A stretch of 64,000 nucleotides of DNA. Origin: an alpha proteobacterium HIMB5. Lineage in GTDB: Bacteria; Pseudomonadota; Alphaproteobacteria; Pelagibacterales; Pelagibacteraceae. Shown piece after piece: positions 25,886-33,442 of this stretch (its first letter is position 1; every line of letters begins with the position of its first letter). The DNA lies in contig CP003809.1 of NCBI GenBank assembly GCA_000299095.1, forward strand, positions 1,279,203-1,343,202, read 5' to 3'. Position numbers and translations under genes: made by a program. Under the pieces are notes generated by a model. It made no database searches and was not told the DNA's origin. It saw nothing but the letters and a program-made list of their open reading frames with translations.

Positions 25886-27031
25886 TTATGTAAACTTGCT
25901 TACGATTTTAGGAATATGATTTTTAAAATTAAAAAAACCTTTGTTACAGAATTGCCAAGAAAAAGAATCTAAGCTTCTGTATAAAAATTGATAATTTTTA
26001 AGATTAAGCTTTATTAAAAAATCCAAACTTTCTCCAATTGATGGATATAAAATATAGAAATCCTCATCAATATTTTTTAAATCATTGATGTCTAATATTT
26101 GACATTCAATATTTTTTTGTTTCAACCGTTTTTTTTGATCTTCATTTAAAAGCTCCTTAAATTTCACTACGTTTTCACTTAACTTTATTTCTCTATTTTC
26201 ATTATTTTGTTTAATTAGAATAATTTTTTTAAATTGAGTGTCAGTGAAATTTGAACTTTCAAAAGAAAGATTATTATCAAAAATTACCAAAGTTTTTTGT
26301 TCATCAATTGATGGATTGATAAAGTCTTGTTTGATTATCGTATATGTTTTTTCACTAATTTTAGGAGTAGCGTTTTCATTAAGCTTTATTTGATTAAATC
26401 TATTATTTGTAAATTTTTTAATATTCCATTCAGAAGCCAAATAATGCTTTCCTTGAGTTTGTATACCTGCAACCCATCGCCATCCAAGCGTATTTGAAGC
26501 TGGATCACCGTCTAATAAATGTTCTAAAAAAAATTCTGCTCCCAGCTGCCAAGGTAAATCTAATGTAAAAATCCAAATACTAGCAAACCACATCCTGGTA
26601 TGGTTGTGTAGATAATTTGTATCTTTTAGTTCTTTTACCCAATAATTAAAACATTCAATATTTGTATTACCTTCAATAGCATCAAGATAATTTTCATTAT
26701 CCTTGTATTTGTTTTTTATTGAATTCAATTCTACTAAAAAATCTGTCCATACATTTGGACGTAATTCTAACCACCCTTTCCAATATGTTCTCCATAAAAC
26801 TTCTTGAATAAATTTTTCATTTTTTGAAAAAGAAAATTTGTTTAGTGATTTTTTAATAACCTCGATTTCATTTATAGCACCATGTGAAATATAGGGTGAA
26901 AGACAAGATGTATTGTCTCTTTTATCAGGCCCATAATCAAAGTTTCTGGCTTTTGAATAATCTTTTAATCCATTTTCAATGAAATAATTTAATTTTTCTA
27001 GAGCTGAAGCTCTTGTAGGAATAAAATTCAT
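25886..27031 (-). CDS. Photolyase-family FAD-binding protein with domains apparently in reversed order
   Basis: 381 residues. Residues 1-225 are the photolyase/cryptochrome FAD domain: LSPYISHGAI near 44-53, EVLWRTYWKGWLELRP near 78-93, LHNHTRMWFASIWI near 141-154, and HLLDGDPASNTLGWRWVAGIQTQGKHY near 170-196. The N-terminal antenna domain found in photolyases is absent. Instead residues 240-381 form an alpha/beta region (KTLVIFDNN, FKKIILIKQ, ECQILDIND), which may be a transposed antenna-like domain. Repair activity is therefore uncertain. Operon with the DsbA-family gene; argG lies 11 bases upstream. Confidence 0.87.
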   Translation of the reverse strand: MNFIPTRASALEKLNYFIENGLKDYSKARNFDYGPDKRDNTSCLSPYISHGAINEIEVIKKSLNKFSFSKNEKFIQEVLWRTYWKGWLELRPNVWTDFLVELNSIKNKYKDNENYLDAIEGNTNIECFNYWVKELKDTNYLHNHTRMWFASIWIFTLDLPWQLGAEFFLEHLLDGDPASNTLGWRWVAGIQTQGKHYLASEWNIKKFTNNRFNQIKLNENATPKISEKTYTIIKQDFINPSIDEQKTLVIFDNNLSFESSNFTDTQFKKIILIKQNNENREIKLSENVVKFKELLNEDQKKRLKQKNIECQILDINDLKNIDEDFYILYPSIGESLDFLIKLNLKNYQFLYRSLDSFSWQFCNKGFFNFKNHIPKIVSKFT

Positions 27032-27042
27032 AATATTTTTTA

Positions 27043-28224
27043 TTATAGTTTTGTTTTGTGAAAATTTATAAATCTTTCAACATTTTTTTTATTAAAAGAT
27101 TTATTTTCTTCAAAGGACACTTTTTTCATTGAATAGGCATTACTTTTTGTAATTCTTGAATGAATTATCACATTACCTTTGTAAAGTTTTAACTTCACAG
27201 AGCCATTTACCTTGCTTTTTTTTAAATCAACTATTTTTTGAAGTTTAATTCTTTCCTTTGAAAACCAATATCCATTGTAAATTAGTTCTGCATATCTAGA
27301 CATAATTTCATCTTTTTTATGCATAGTTTCTTTATCTAGCGTTACAGACTCAATTGCTCTATGTGCGATAATTAACAGAGTTCCACCAGGTGTTTCATAT
27401 ACTCCACGAGACTTAATTCCTAAAAATCTATTCTCAACTAAATCAACTCTCCCAACACCATTTTTTCCAGCGATTAAATTAAGTTTCTGTAATAATTTAG
27501 AAGGGCTTAATTTTTTTCCATTAACACCAATAGGATCTCCATTCTTGAAATTTATCATCACAAAAGAGGGCTTGTTTGGAGCTTTTTCAGGAGACACTGT
27601 TCTTTGAAATATAAATTCTGGTGCAAAATTTTTTGGATCTTCCAAAGCTTTACCTTCAGTAGAAGTATGAAATAAATTATCATCTACTGAAAAGGGTGGC
27701 GCTCCTTTTTTATCTTTTGGTATTTCAATATTATTTTTCTTAGCATAATTAATTAAATCAGTTCTTGATTTTAAATTCCATATTCTCCAAGGAGCAATTA
27801 CTTTTATTTTAGGACCAAAATAATGATAACCCAATTCGAATCTAACTTGATCATTCCCTTTTCCAGTGGCTCCGTGTGATACAGCATAAGCTTTGTATTT
27901 TTTTGCAACTCTAATCTGATCTTTTGCAATGAGCGGCCTTGCAATTGAAGTACCTAATAGATAAACACCTTCATAAATAGCATGTCCCCTAATCATTGGA
28001 TAAACATAATCTTTTACAAAAATATCTTTAAGATCTTGAATAATGATATTTTTAACACCTAGCTTTTTTGCATTTCTAAAGATTTTTTTTCTATCTATTT
28101 CTTGCCCCACATCTGCAGTATAGCAAATAACTTCAGCATTATAATTTTCTTGAAGCCATTTTAAAATAATAGATGTATCTAAGCCGCCAGAGTAGGCTAA
28201 TACAATTTTTTTCTTAGAATTCAT
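27043..28224 (-). CDS. argG: Argininosuccinate synthase
   Basis: 393 residues, typical of the type found in most bacteria. ATP-pyrophosphatase loop AYSGGLDTSIILKWL near 10-24, LLGTSIARPLIAK near 86, SHGATGKGNDQVRFE near 114-128, and ENRFLGIKSRGVYETPGG near 261-278. It joins citrulline and aspartate in arginine synthesis. It follows the IalB-like gene after four bases and is followed closely by the photolyase-like gene; all four are on the minus strand. Confidence 0.97.
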   Translation of the reverse strand: MNSKKKIVLAYSGGLDTSIILKWLQENYNAEVICYTADVGQEIDRKKIFRNAKKLGVKNIIIQDLKDIFVKDYVYPMIRGHAIYEGVYLLGTSIARPLIAKDQIRVAKKYKAYAVSHGATGKGNDQVRFELGYHYFGPKIKVIAPWRIWNLKSRTDLINYAKKNNIEIPKDKKGAPPFSVDDNLFHTSTEGKALEDPKNFAPEFIFQRTVSPEKAPNKPSFVMINFKNGDPIGVNGKKLSPSKLLQKLNLIAGKNGVGRVDLVENRFLGIKSRGVYETPGGTLLIIAHRAIESVTLDKETMHKKDEIMSRYAELIYNGYWFSKERIKLQKIVDLKKSKVNGSVKLKLYKGNVIIHSRITKSNAYSMKKVSFEENKSFNKKNVERFINFHKTKL

Positions 28225-28228
28225 TTAA

Positions 28229-28735
28229 TTAACTACAAGCACTTTTTGCAGCTTTATATGCTTTAGTAAATCCTAGTAGTGAGTAATGATCGATTGTTTG
28301 TGACCCTTTAGCATTAAATCCAGTTACCATAATTCTTGAACCTTTCATCATCACTTTGATCATTTTTTTTTCATTTTTATTACTTGTCATCCAGGCAAAA
28401 CCTTGTTGTTTAATATCAAAATTAAATTTATTTTTTCCAGATGTTGCAATTACTTTATTGTTTTTATTAAATTCATACCCTGGTGTAGTGCTAATCTCAT
28501 CCGCAATTTTATCTCCAGGTCTAAAACTTACAAATAATCTTGCATCTCTTTTATTAGATTTTGGTGCTTGTAAAACAGGAGATGATTGTGCAAAACACGT
28601 ATTTCCAGTAGCTTCAACCAAAACCATCGTTTCCCAATCTTTGTATTTTCCAACCTTTTTTACTTCTTCAGCAAAACTTTGAAATGTACTTAAAATAAAA
28701 ATAAAAAATAATTGGGTTAAAACTTTTTTAATCAT
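28229..28735 (-). CDS. Invasion-associated locus B (IalB) family periplasmic protein
   Basis: 168 residues starting with a Sec signal peptide (MIKKVLTQLFFIFILSTFQSFA). The mature part fits the IalB family: KYKDWETMVLVEA, NTCFAQSSP near 50, LFVSFRPGDKIADEISTTPGYEF near 69-92, and IKVMMKGSRIMVTG near 126, with a Cys near each end that could pair. IalB proteins are widespread in alphaproteobacteria and have no settled function outside Bartonella. The start at 28735 was chosen because its ATG overlaps the stop of the aldo/keto reductase (ATGA); a second in-frame ATG lies six bases upstream. Confidence 0.85.
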   Translation of the reverse strand: MIKKVLTQLFFIFILSTFQSFAEEVKKVGKYKDWETMVLVEATGNTCFAQSSPVLQAPKSNKRDARLFVSFRPGDKIADEISTTPGYEFNKNNKVIATSGKNKFNFDIKQQGFAWMTSNKNEKKMIKVMMKGSRIMVTGFNAKGSQTIDHYSLLGFTKAYKAAKSACS

Positions 28736-29769
28736 GGGCATGGGTTAGGGTAAATTTTTTGAACTTCATTAATTTCTTCAATAACTTCATCAGTTAATTT
28801 TACATTTACACTTTCTATATTAGTTTTCAACTGTTCCATTGTAGTTGCTCCAATTATTACACTAGTCATAAATGGTTGGATTTCACAAAATTTCAAAGAC
28901 ATTTGTGTAAAATCGATGTTATGTTTTTTTGAAATTTCATAATAAGCTTCAACAGCTTTAGTTGTATTGGGTTTATTGTATCTCGTCCAAAAATCACCAT
29001 CCCTCTCTAATCTAGAATTTTTAGGCATTTGGTTGTTTCTATATTTCCCTGTTAGATAGCCACTTGCTAATGGAGAATAAGCTAATAATCCAATTTCATC
29101 TCTTATAGAGATTTCTGCTAATCCAACTTCATAAGATCTATTTAATAAGCTATACGGATTTTGAATAGACATCATTCTTGGTAAATCATTTTCCCTTGAA
29201 AGCTGAAGGCATTTATTCACTCCCCATGGAGTTTCATTAGAAAGTCCCACCTCTCTTATTTTTCCTTCTTTCACAAATTTTTGTAAATTTCCAAGAACAT
29301 CTTCAAACTTATTCCAGTTATCATCTTCTTTATGTTCATAACCTAAACGACCAAACATATTTGTTTTTCTTTCAGGCCAATGTAGTTGGTAGAGGTCTAT
29401 GTAATCGGTCTTTAATCTTTTAAGACTGTCATTTAAAGCAATTGTTATATTCTTAATTCCATAATTATTTTCACCATTTCTAATGTAATCTCTTGCCGGT
29501 CCAGCTACTTTTGTTGCTAATATTACTTTGTCTCTTTTTTTTGTTTTTTCAAACCAATTTCCAATTACTATTTCAGTATGACCAAAAGTTTCTTCTTTTG
29601 GTGGGACAGCATATAATTCTGCCGTATCCCAAAAATTTACCCCTTGGTCCAATGCAAAATCCATTTGTTCAAAACCTTCTTCTTGAGTATTTTGTTCACC
29701 CCAAGTCATTGTACCGAGACAAATTGTGCTAACGTCAATGTCAGTATTTCCTAGTTTTTTATAATTCAT
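28732..29769 (-). CDS. Aldo/keto reductase (Tas-like)
   Basis: 345 residues. Catalytic tetrad of the AKR TIM barrel: Asp and Tyr in FWDTAELYAVP near 47-57, Lys in VILATKVAG near 80-88, His in DLYQLHWPER near 124-133. Cofactor-side motifs GLSNETPWG near 176 and FMTSVIIGATTMEQL near 309 are present. Similar to E. coli Tas and other NADPH-dependent aldehyde reductases; substrate unknown. It heads the minus-strand run to argG; the space to the divergent Bax-inhibitor gene (29770-29842) must hold both promoters. Confidence 0.93.
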   Translation of the reverse strand: MNYKKLGNTDIDVSTICLGTMTWGEQNTQEEGFEQMDFALDQGVNFWDTAELYAVPPKEETFGHTEIVIGNWFEKTKKRDKVILATKVAGPARDYIRNGENNYGIKNITIALNDSLKRLKTDYIDLYQLHWPERKTNMFGRLGYEHKEDDNWNKFEDVLGNLQKFVKEGKIREVGLSNETPWGVNKCLQLSRENDLPRMMSIQNPYSLLNRSYEVGLAEISIRDEIGLLAYSPLASGYLTGKYRNNQMPKNSRLERDGDFWTRYNKPNTTKAVEAYYEISKKHNIDFTQMSLKFCEIQPFMTSVIIGATTMEQLKTNIESVNVKLTDEVIEEINEVQKIYPNPCP

Positions 29770-29842
29770 CTTTATTTACTAATGTTTTGTTAATATTTTA
29801 TGGTGTCTTGAATAATTGTTATTCTAACATTATATATACTAT

Positions 29843-30598
29843 ATGAATTTAGATAGAGAAAATATGATTAAATCGCAACAGGCTCAACAAGCTGCTGCGG
29901 TAATGGATGAAGGTTTAAGAGCCTACATGCTTAAAGTTTACAATTACATGGCAACTGGAATTTTATTGACTGGAATAGTCTCGTTAATAACTTTTAAAAT
30001 GGCAGTTGTGTCAGTTTCAAGCACAGGAATAGTTTTAACTGGGTTTGGAAATGCGATTTATAATTCTGCTTTGATGTGGGTGGTGATGTTAGCTCCTTTA
30101 GCAATCGTATTTTATATGAGTTTTGGAATTAACAAAATGGGTTTTGCAAAAGCTCAAACTTTATTTTGGGTTTATGCCGGACTAATGGGTTTATCTTTAT
30201 CTTCAATATTGCTTGTGTACACAGGCGCAAGTATTGCAAGAGTATTTTTTATTACAGCTGCTACTTTTGGTGCAATGAGCATCTATGGCTATACAACAAA
30301 AAGAGATTTAACAAAATTTGGTTCTTTTTTGATGATGGGTCTAATTGGTATAATAATAGCTTCATTAGTAAATATTTTTATGAAGTCGTCTATGATGTAC
30401 TTTGTAATATCTGTATTAGGTGTTCTAATTTTTGTAGGTTTAACAGCTTACGATACGCAAAAAATTAAGAACATGTATGTTGCAAGTGACTCAGGTGAGT
30501 TGATGGGTAAGAAAGCTGTAATGGGTGCATTAACACTATACCTAGACTTCATCAACTTAATGATAATGCTTCTAAGACTTTTTGGTCAAAGAAGATAA
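29843..30598 (+). CDS. Bax inhibitor-1/YccA family membrane protein
   Basis: 251 residues with seven hydrophobic segments from about residue 35 on. Family landmarks include FGINKMGFAKAQTLFWVYAGLMGLSLSS near 94-121, FFITAATFGAMSIYGYTTKRDL near 135-156, and the C-terminal GLTAYDTQKIKNMY near 199-212 with conserved Asp residues near the pore. YccA modulates the FtsH protease and related proteins act as pH-sensitive calcium leaks. Single gene, convergent with DUF2794 (three bases between). Confidence 0.94.
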   Translation: MNLDRENMIKSQQAQQAAAVMDEGLRAYMLKVYNYMATGILLTGIVSLITFKMAVVSVSSTGIVLTGFGNAIYNSALMWVVMLAPLAIVFYMSFGINKMGFAKAQTLFWVYAGLMGLSLSSILLVYTGASIARVFFITAATFGAMSIYGYTTKRDLTKFGSFLMMGLIGIIIASLVNIFMKSSMMYFVISVLGVLIFVGLTAYDTQKIKNMYVASDSGELMGKKAVMGALTLYLDFINLMIMLLRLFGQRR

Positions 30599-30601
30599 TC
30601 A

Positions 30602-30949
30602 TTACTTCTGTAGTTTTTTCCAATTGGTGTTTTTTAAGAGAGATTTTAAGTCGTAAGAATTTTTTAAAATTTTTCCGCTTACATCTGTTATTGAATATCT
30701 AAGATTAGGATTTTTTGGCTTAAAATTTTTACAAATTTTATATAGAGCATTCTCTGCAGCATTTTTAAAAACACTAAAACCTACCTGCTTGCTGGAAATG
30801 CTTAAACCATAATCACGCCATGAACCCTCCGAAACCATTTTAGCATATAAGTCTAAAATAATTTTAAGTTCCTCTTTTTCAAAAAAATATTTTTCCTCAA
30901 TCTGTTTTTGATTAGAGTTATTTACTACAAGTCTTAAATTTCTATTCAT
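30602..30949 (-). CDS. DUF2794 domain-containing protein
   Basis: 115 residues. It matches the alphaproteobacteria-specific DUF2794 pattern: FFEKEELKIILDLYAKMVSEGSWRDYG near 22-48, FSVFKNAAENALYKICK near 58-74 and RYSITDVSGKIL near 83-94. No known function and no catalytic motif. The start overlaps the end of the upstream septation protein gene by eight bases, indicating co-transcription. Confidence 0.9.
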   Translation of the reverse strand: MNRNLRLVVNNSNQKQIEEKYFFEKEELKIILDLYAKMVSEGSWRDYGLSISSKQVGFSVFKNAAENALYKICKNFKPKNPNLRYSITDVSGKILKNSYDLKSLLKNTNWKKLQK

Positions 30950-31493
30950 TAATTTTATATTTATTTATCAAACCAATTTGAAAAGCTGTGAATATAAAAG
31001 TGATAGGCAGCAAACCCCATACTTTAAAATTTACCCAAAATTCTTCTGATTGAGTTCTCCAGACAATTTCATTTAATAAAGCAAGTCCAAAGAAAAAATA
31101 AACCCATCTCTTATTTAAAACTTCCCAACCTTCCTCTGTTAAAGCAATAGATTTTCCCATCAATTTTTTTAGAACTGGTTCTTTTGTAAAATATTTCCCA
31201 AATATCAAAGCCAATCCAAATAGAATATTTATGATTGTCGGCTTAATATAAATAAAAACTGGATTATCGAAGTAGATTGTTAAACCACCAAAAAAAGTAA
31301 TTAAAATTCCACTTAACAATGGAACTTTTGGAATAGTTTTTTCTAATACCCACATAATTGCTAAAGCTAATAGGGTTGCGACAATAAATGGTGGAATAGC
31401 AATTTTTAAATCTTTACCACTGTCATAATAAAAGTAAAAAAATATTACTAGAGGCCCAAAATCTGTTAAAAATTTTATAAAAGATTTATTCAC
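30942..31493 (-). CDS. yciB: Inner membrane-spanning protein YciB (septation protein A family)
   Basis: 183 residues with about five or six membrane helices. Typical motifs: FLTDFGPLVIFFYFYYD near 8-24, KPTIINILFGLALIFGKYF near 84-102, LTEEGWEVLNKRWVYFFFGLALLNEIVWR near 118-146, and WVNFKVWGLLPITFIFTAFQ near 153-172. YciB interacts with envelope-synthesis and division proteins in E. coli. It is transcribed before DUF2794 on the minus strand, divergent from hspQ with an 86-base space. Confidence 0.94.
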   Translation of the reverse strand: MNKSFIKFLTDFGPLVIFFYFYYDSGKDLKIAIPPFIVATLLALAIMWVLEKTIPKVPLLSGILITFFGGLTIYFDNPVFIYIKPTIINILFGLALIFGKYFTKEPVLKKLMGKSIALTEEGWEVLNKRWVYFFFGLALLNEIVWRTQSEEFWVNFKVWGLLPITFIFTAFQIGLINKYKINE

Positions 31494-31579
31494 ATCAAGA
31501 TACTAACATATCCACAATTTCACAAAACCTTAAAATTTTTGATATTGATTTTTAATTTTAAATACCCATACTAAAGTTA

Positions 31580-31900
31580 ATGGCAATTCAAAAAGCTAAA
31601 TTCTCAATTGGCGAAATTGTAAAACATAAACACTTTGATTTTAGAGGTGTTATTTATGATGTTGATTTTGAATTTAATAACTCTGAAGAATGGTATCAAT
31701 CTATTCCAAAAAATGTACGACCACGAAAAGATCAGCCTTTTTATCATTTGTTAGCTGAGAATGATGAGATTACTTATGAAGCATATGTTTCAGAGCAAAA
31801 TCTTTTAGTTGACGACTCTGATGAACCAATCAAACACCCTCTGATAGAAGAAATTTTTTCAGGAAAAAAGGGTGCTGGCTATTTTAAACAGTCAAATTAA
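31580..31900 (+). CDS. hspQ: Heat shock protein HspQ
   Basis: 106 residues. Full match to the HspQ/YccV family: FSIGEIVKHKHFDFRGVIYDVDFEF near 8-32, NVRPRKDQPFYHLLAEND near 45-62 and YVSEQNLLVDDSDEPIKHPLIEEIF near 69-93. HspQ is a small hemimethylated-DNA-binding-like protein that acts as a Lon enhancer in some bacteria. Single gene with its own promoter region; the long non-coding stretch 31901-32081 follows. Confidence 0.95.
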   Translation: MAIQKAKFSIGEIVKHKHFDFRGVIYDVDFEFNNSEEWYQSIPKNVRPRKDQPFYHLLAENDEITYEAYVSEQNLLVDDSDEPIKHPLIEEIFSGKKGAGYFKQSN

Positions 31901-31938
31901 TAAATTAATCACTTTTAAGACATAATTGGTTCAAACCT

Positions 31939-31968
31939 TTGTCATACATAATTGTTAATGTTTATTAT
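31939..31968 (+). promoter_or_regulatory. Candidate sigma-70 promoter for the hairpin RNA/ccm operon
   Basis: TTGTCA (31939-31944) and TATTAT (31963-31968) are separated by 18 bases, a reasonable housekeeping spacing. Initiation about seven bases further on would fall inside the first arm of the strong hairpin at 31970, leaving roughly ten base pairs of it. It is the best promoter candidate for the ccm genes, since hspQ upstream ends at 31900. Eye-based call only. Confidence 0.4.
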
Positions 31969-31969
31969 A

Positions 31970-32052
31970 TCTGATCAAGAGTGCTAAAAGTTAACCCCTT
32001 ATTATCTCCCTCTGCATTCTTGATCAGAGAGATTTAGATATTAAATATCTCT
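31970..32052 (+). ncRNA. Candidate structured RNA (small RNA or ccmC leader) with C-rich loop
   Basis: Arms 31970-31984 (TCTGATCAAGAGTGC) and 32014-32028 pair over 15 positions in RNA, one being G-U. The 29-base loop 31985-32013 is C/T-rich with AACCCC and CTCCCTCT. A second, weaker hairpin has arms 32028-32033 and 32047-32052. There is no T tract, so this is not a simple terminator of hspQ. The structure is GC-richer than its surroundings, the property that marks structured RNAs in Pelagibacter-like genomes. Loop bases 32002-32013 are fully complementary to the ribosome site at 46454-46465. Confidence 0.55.
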
Positions 32053-32081
32053 TAAAATAAAAATAATATAATACATCTAAA

Positions 32082-32789
32082 ATGTTTAAAATTTTTGAGC
32101 CAAATAAAATTTTTTTAGTTACCTCAAGACTACCAAAATATGTAGTTGGTTTATTTTGCATCGTCTTAATTATTGGATTAGCTGAAGCATTAATATTTTC
32201 TCCTGAGGATTATAAACAAAGTGATGCAGTAAGAATTATGTATGTACATGTTCCGGCAGCTTGGATTTCGTTAGGTATCTTTACATCAATAACTATTTTA
32301 TCTATTTCAGGTTTTATTTTTAAAAGTAAAAATTTATTTTTAATTGCAAAAAGTTTGGCTCCTTCAGGGTTCGTTTTTAATTTAATAGCTCTTGTAACAG
32401 GATCTATTTGGGGAAAACCGACTTGGGGAACTTGGTGGGCGTGGGATGCAAGAATTACATCTATGTTAATTTTGCTACTTTTTTATGGAATGTATTTAAT
32501 TGTTTGGAGAATTTATGAAGATAAAGAAAAAGTTTATAAAATTTCGATGATTATTACTTTGATTGGAATAATTAATGTTCCAATAATTAAGTATTCTGTT
32601 GATTGGTGGAATACACTTCATCAACCAGCATCAATAAATATTTTGGCTAAATCTTCAATACACAGTTCAATGTTATTTCCTTTAGGAATAATGACTGCGG
32701 CATTTGCTCTATTTTCTCTACTGATTTTTTTAATGAAATATAATACAGAACTGATAAAAATTAAAAATAAGGGCTTAGATAGATTATGA
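32082..32789 (+). CDS. ccmC: Heme exporter/heme-handling protein CcmC
   Basis: 235 residues, six membrane helices. The tryptophan-rich heme-binding motif WGTWWAWDARITS is near 112-124, and the two conserved periplasmic histidines sit in YVHVPAAW near 54-61 and LHQPAS near 179-184. CcmC loads heme onto CcmE in system I cytochrome c maturation. It is the first ccm gene here; ccmA and ccmB do not precede it. Its end overlaps ccmD by four bases. Confidence 0.96.
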   Translation: MFKIFEPNKIFLVTSRLPKYVVGLFCIVLIIGLAEALIFSPEDYKQSDAVRIMYVHVPAAWISLGIFTSITILSISGFIFKSKNLFLIAKSLAPSGFVFNLIALVTGSIWGKPTWGTWWAWDARITSMLILLLFYGMYLIVWRIYEDKEKVYKISMIITLIGIINVPIIKYSVDWWNTLHQPASINILAKSSIHSSMLFPLGIMTAAFALFSLLIFLMKYNTELIKIKNKGLDRL

Positions 32790-33013
32790 TATATGAACTA
32801 CTAAACATGAATGGCTACGGACTTTACGTATGGTCTGCGTTTGGTTTTACTCTTTTTAGTTTTGGAGGTTTGTACATTGTTACAAAAATTCAGTACGTTA
32901 AAGAACAATCTAAATTTGTAAAAAAATTTGGAAACTTAGATACAAGCAAAGCTGCTCAAGCTAGAGCACAAAGAATTAATCAAGAAATATTATCTGGCGC
33001 ATCAAATATTTAA
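32786..33013 (+). CDS. ccmD: Heme exporter protein CcmD
   Basis: 75 residues: one N-terminal membrane helix in the typical MNGYGLYVWSAFGFTLF context (residues 8-24) and a charged cytoplasmic tail. CcmD is needed to release holo-CcmE from the CcmABC complex. The position between ccmC (ATGA overlap) and ccmE supports a call that sequence alone, at this size, would leave tentative. The start may instead be the internal ATG at residue 8, which is where the family signature starts. Confidence 0.88.
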   Translation: MIYELLNMNGYGLYVWSAFGFTLFSFGGLYIVTKIQYVKEQSKFVKKFGNLDTSKAAQARAQRINQEILSGASNI

Positions 33014-33021
33014 TTCAATAA

Positions 33022-33441
33022 ATGTTTGGTCGTAAGGTTAAGTTAAGGATTCTGTTTATATCTTTAGCTTTTATTACTTTAATCCTTACTATTTTTCTAA
33101 TTCTTAAGTCTTTAGAGGAAAACGTAGTTTATTTTCAATCGCCATCAGAAATAAGAAAAACTACAGAACTATCAAAAAAGAAAATTAGGATTGGAGGAAT
33201 GGTAAAAAAAAACTCAATAAGCATGAATACCAATCAAGTGAATTTTATCATTACTGATTTTAAAAATGAAATAAATGTATCTTATAAGGGTGTTCTGCCT
33301 AATTTATTTGAAGAAGAAAAGGGAGTAGTTGCAGAGGGATATTTAAAAGATAGAAATTTTTTTTCAGCAACAAAAATACTTGCAAAGCATGATGAGAATT
33401 ACATGCCCCCTGAAGTCAAAGAGGCGTTGAAGGAGAAGTAA
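33022..33441 (+). CDS. ccmE: Cytochrome c-type biogenesis heme chaperone CcmE
   Basis: 139 residues: an N-terminal membrane anchor (about 8-28), an OB-fold domain with [13 protein letters not shown] near 54-66 and [31 protein letters not shown], where the His of HDENY near 127 is the covalent heme ligand of this family. It carries heme across the periplasm from CcmC to CcmF/H. The last bases include AAGGAGAAG, which serves as ribosome site for ccmF. Confidence 0.96.
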   Translation: MFGRKVKLRILFISLAFITLILTIFLILKSLEENVVYFQSPSEIRKTTELSKKKIRIGGMVKKNSISMNTNQVNFIITDFKNEINVSYKGVLPNLFEEEKGVVAEGYLKDRNFFSATKILAKHDENYMPPEVKEALKEK

Positions 33442-33442
33442 A

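Noticed and set aside
31901..32081. tRNA or 6S RNA in the hspQ-ccmC space
   Set aside because: No cloverleaf, no T-loop consensus and no long bulged duplex of 6S type; only the hairpins reported above.
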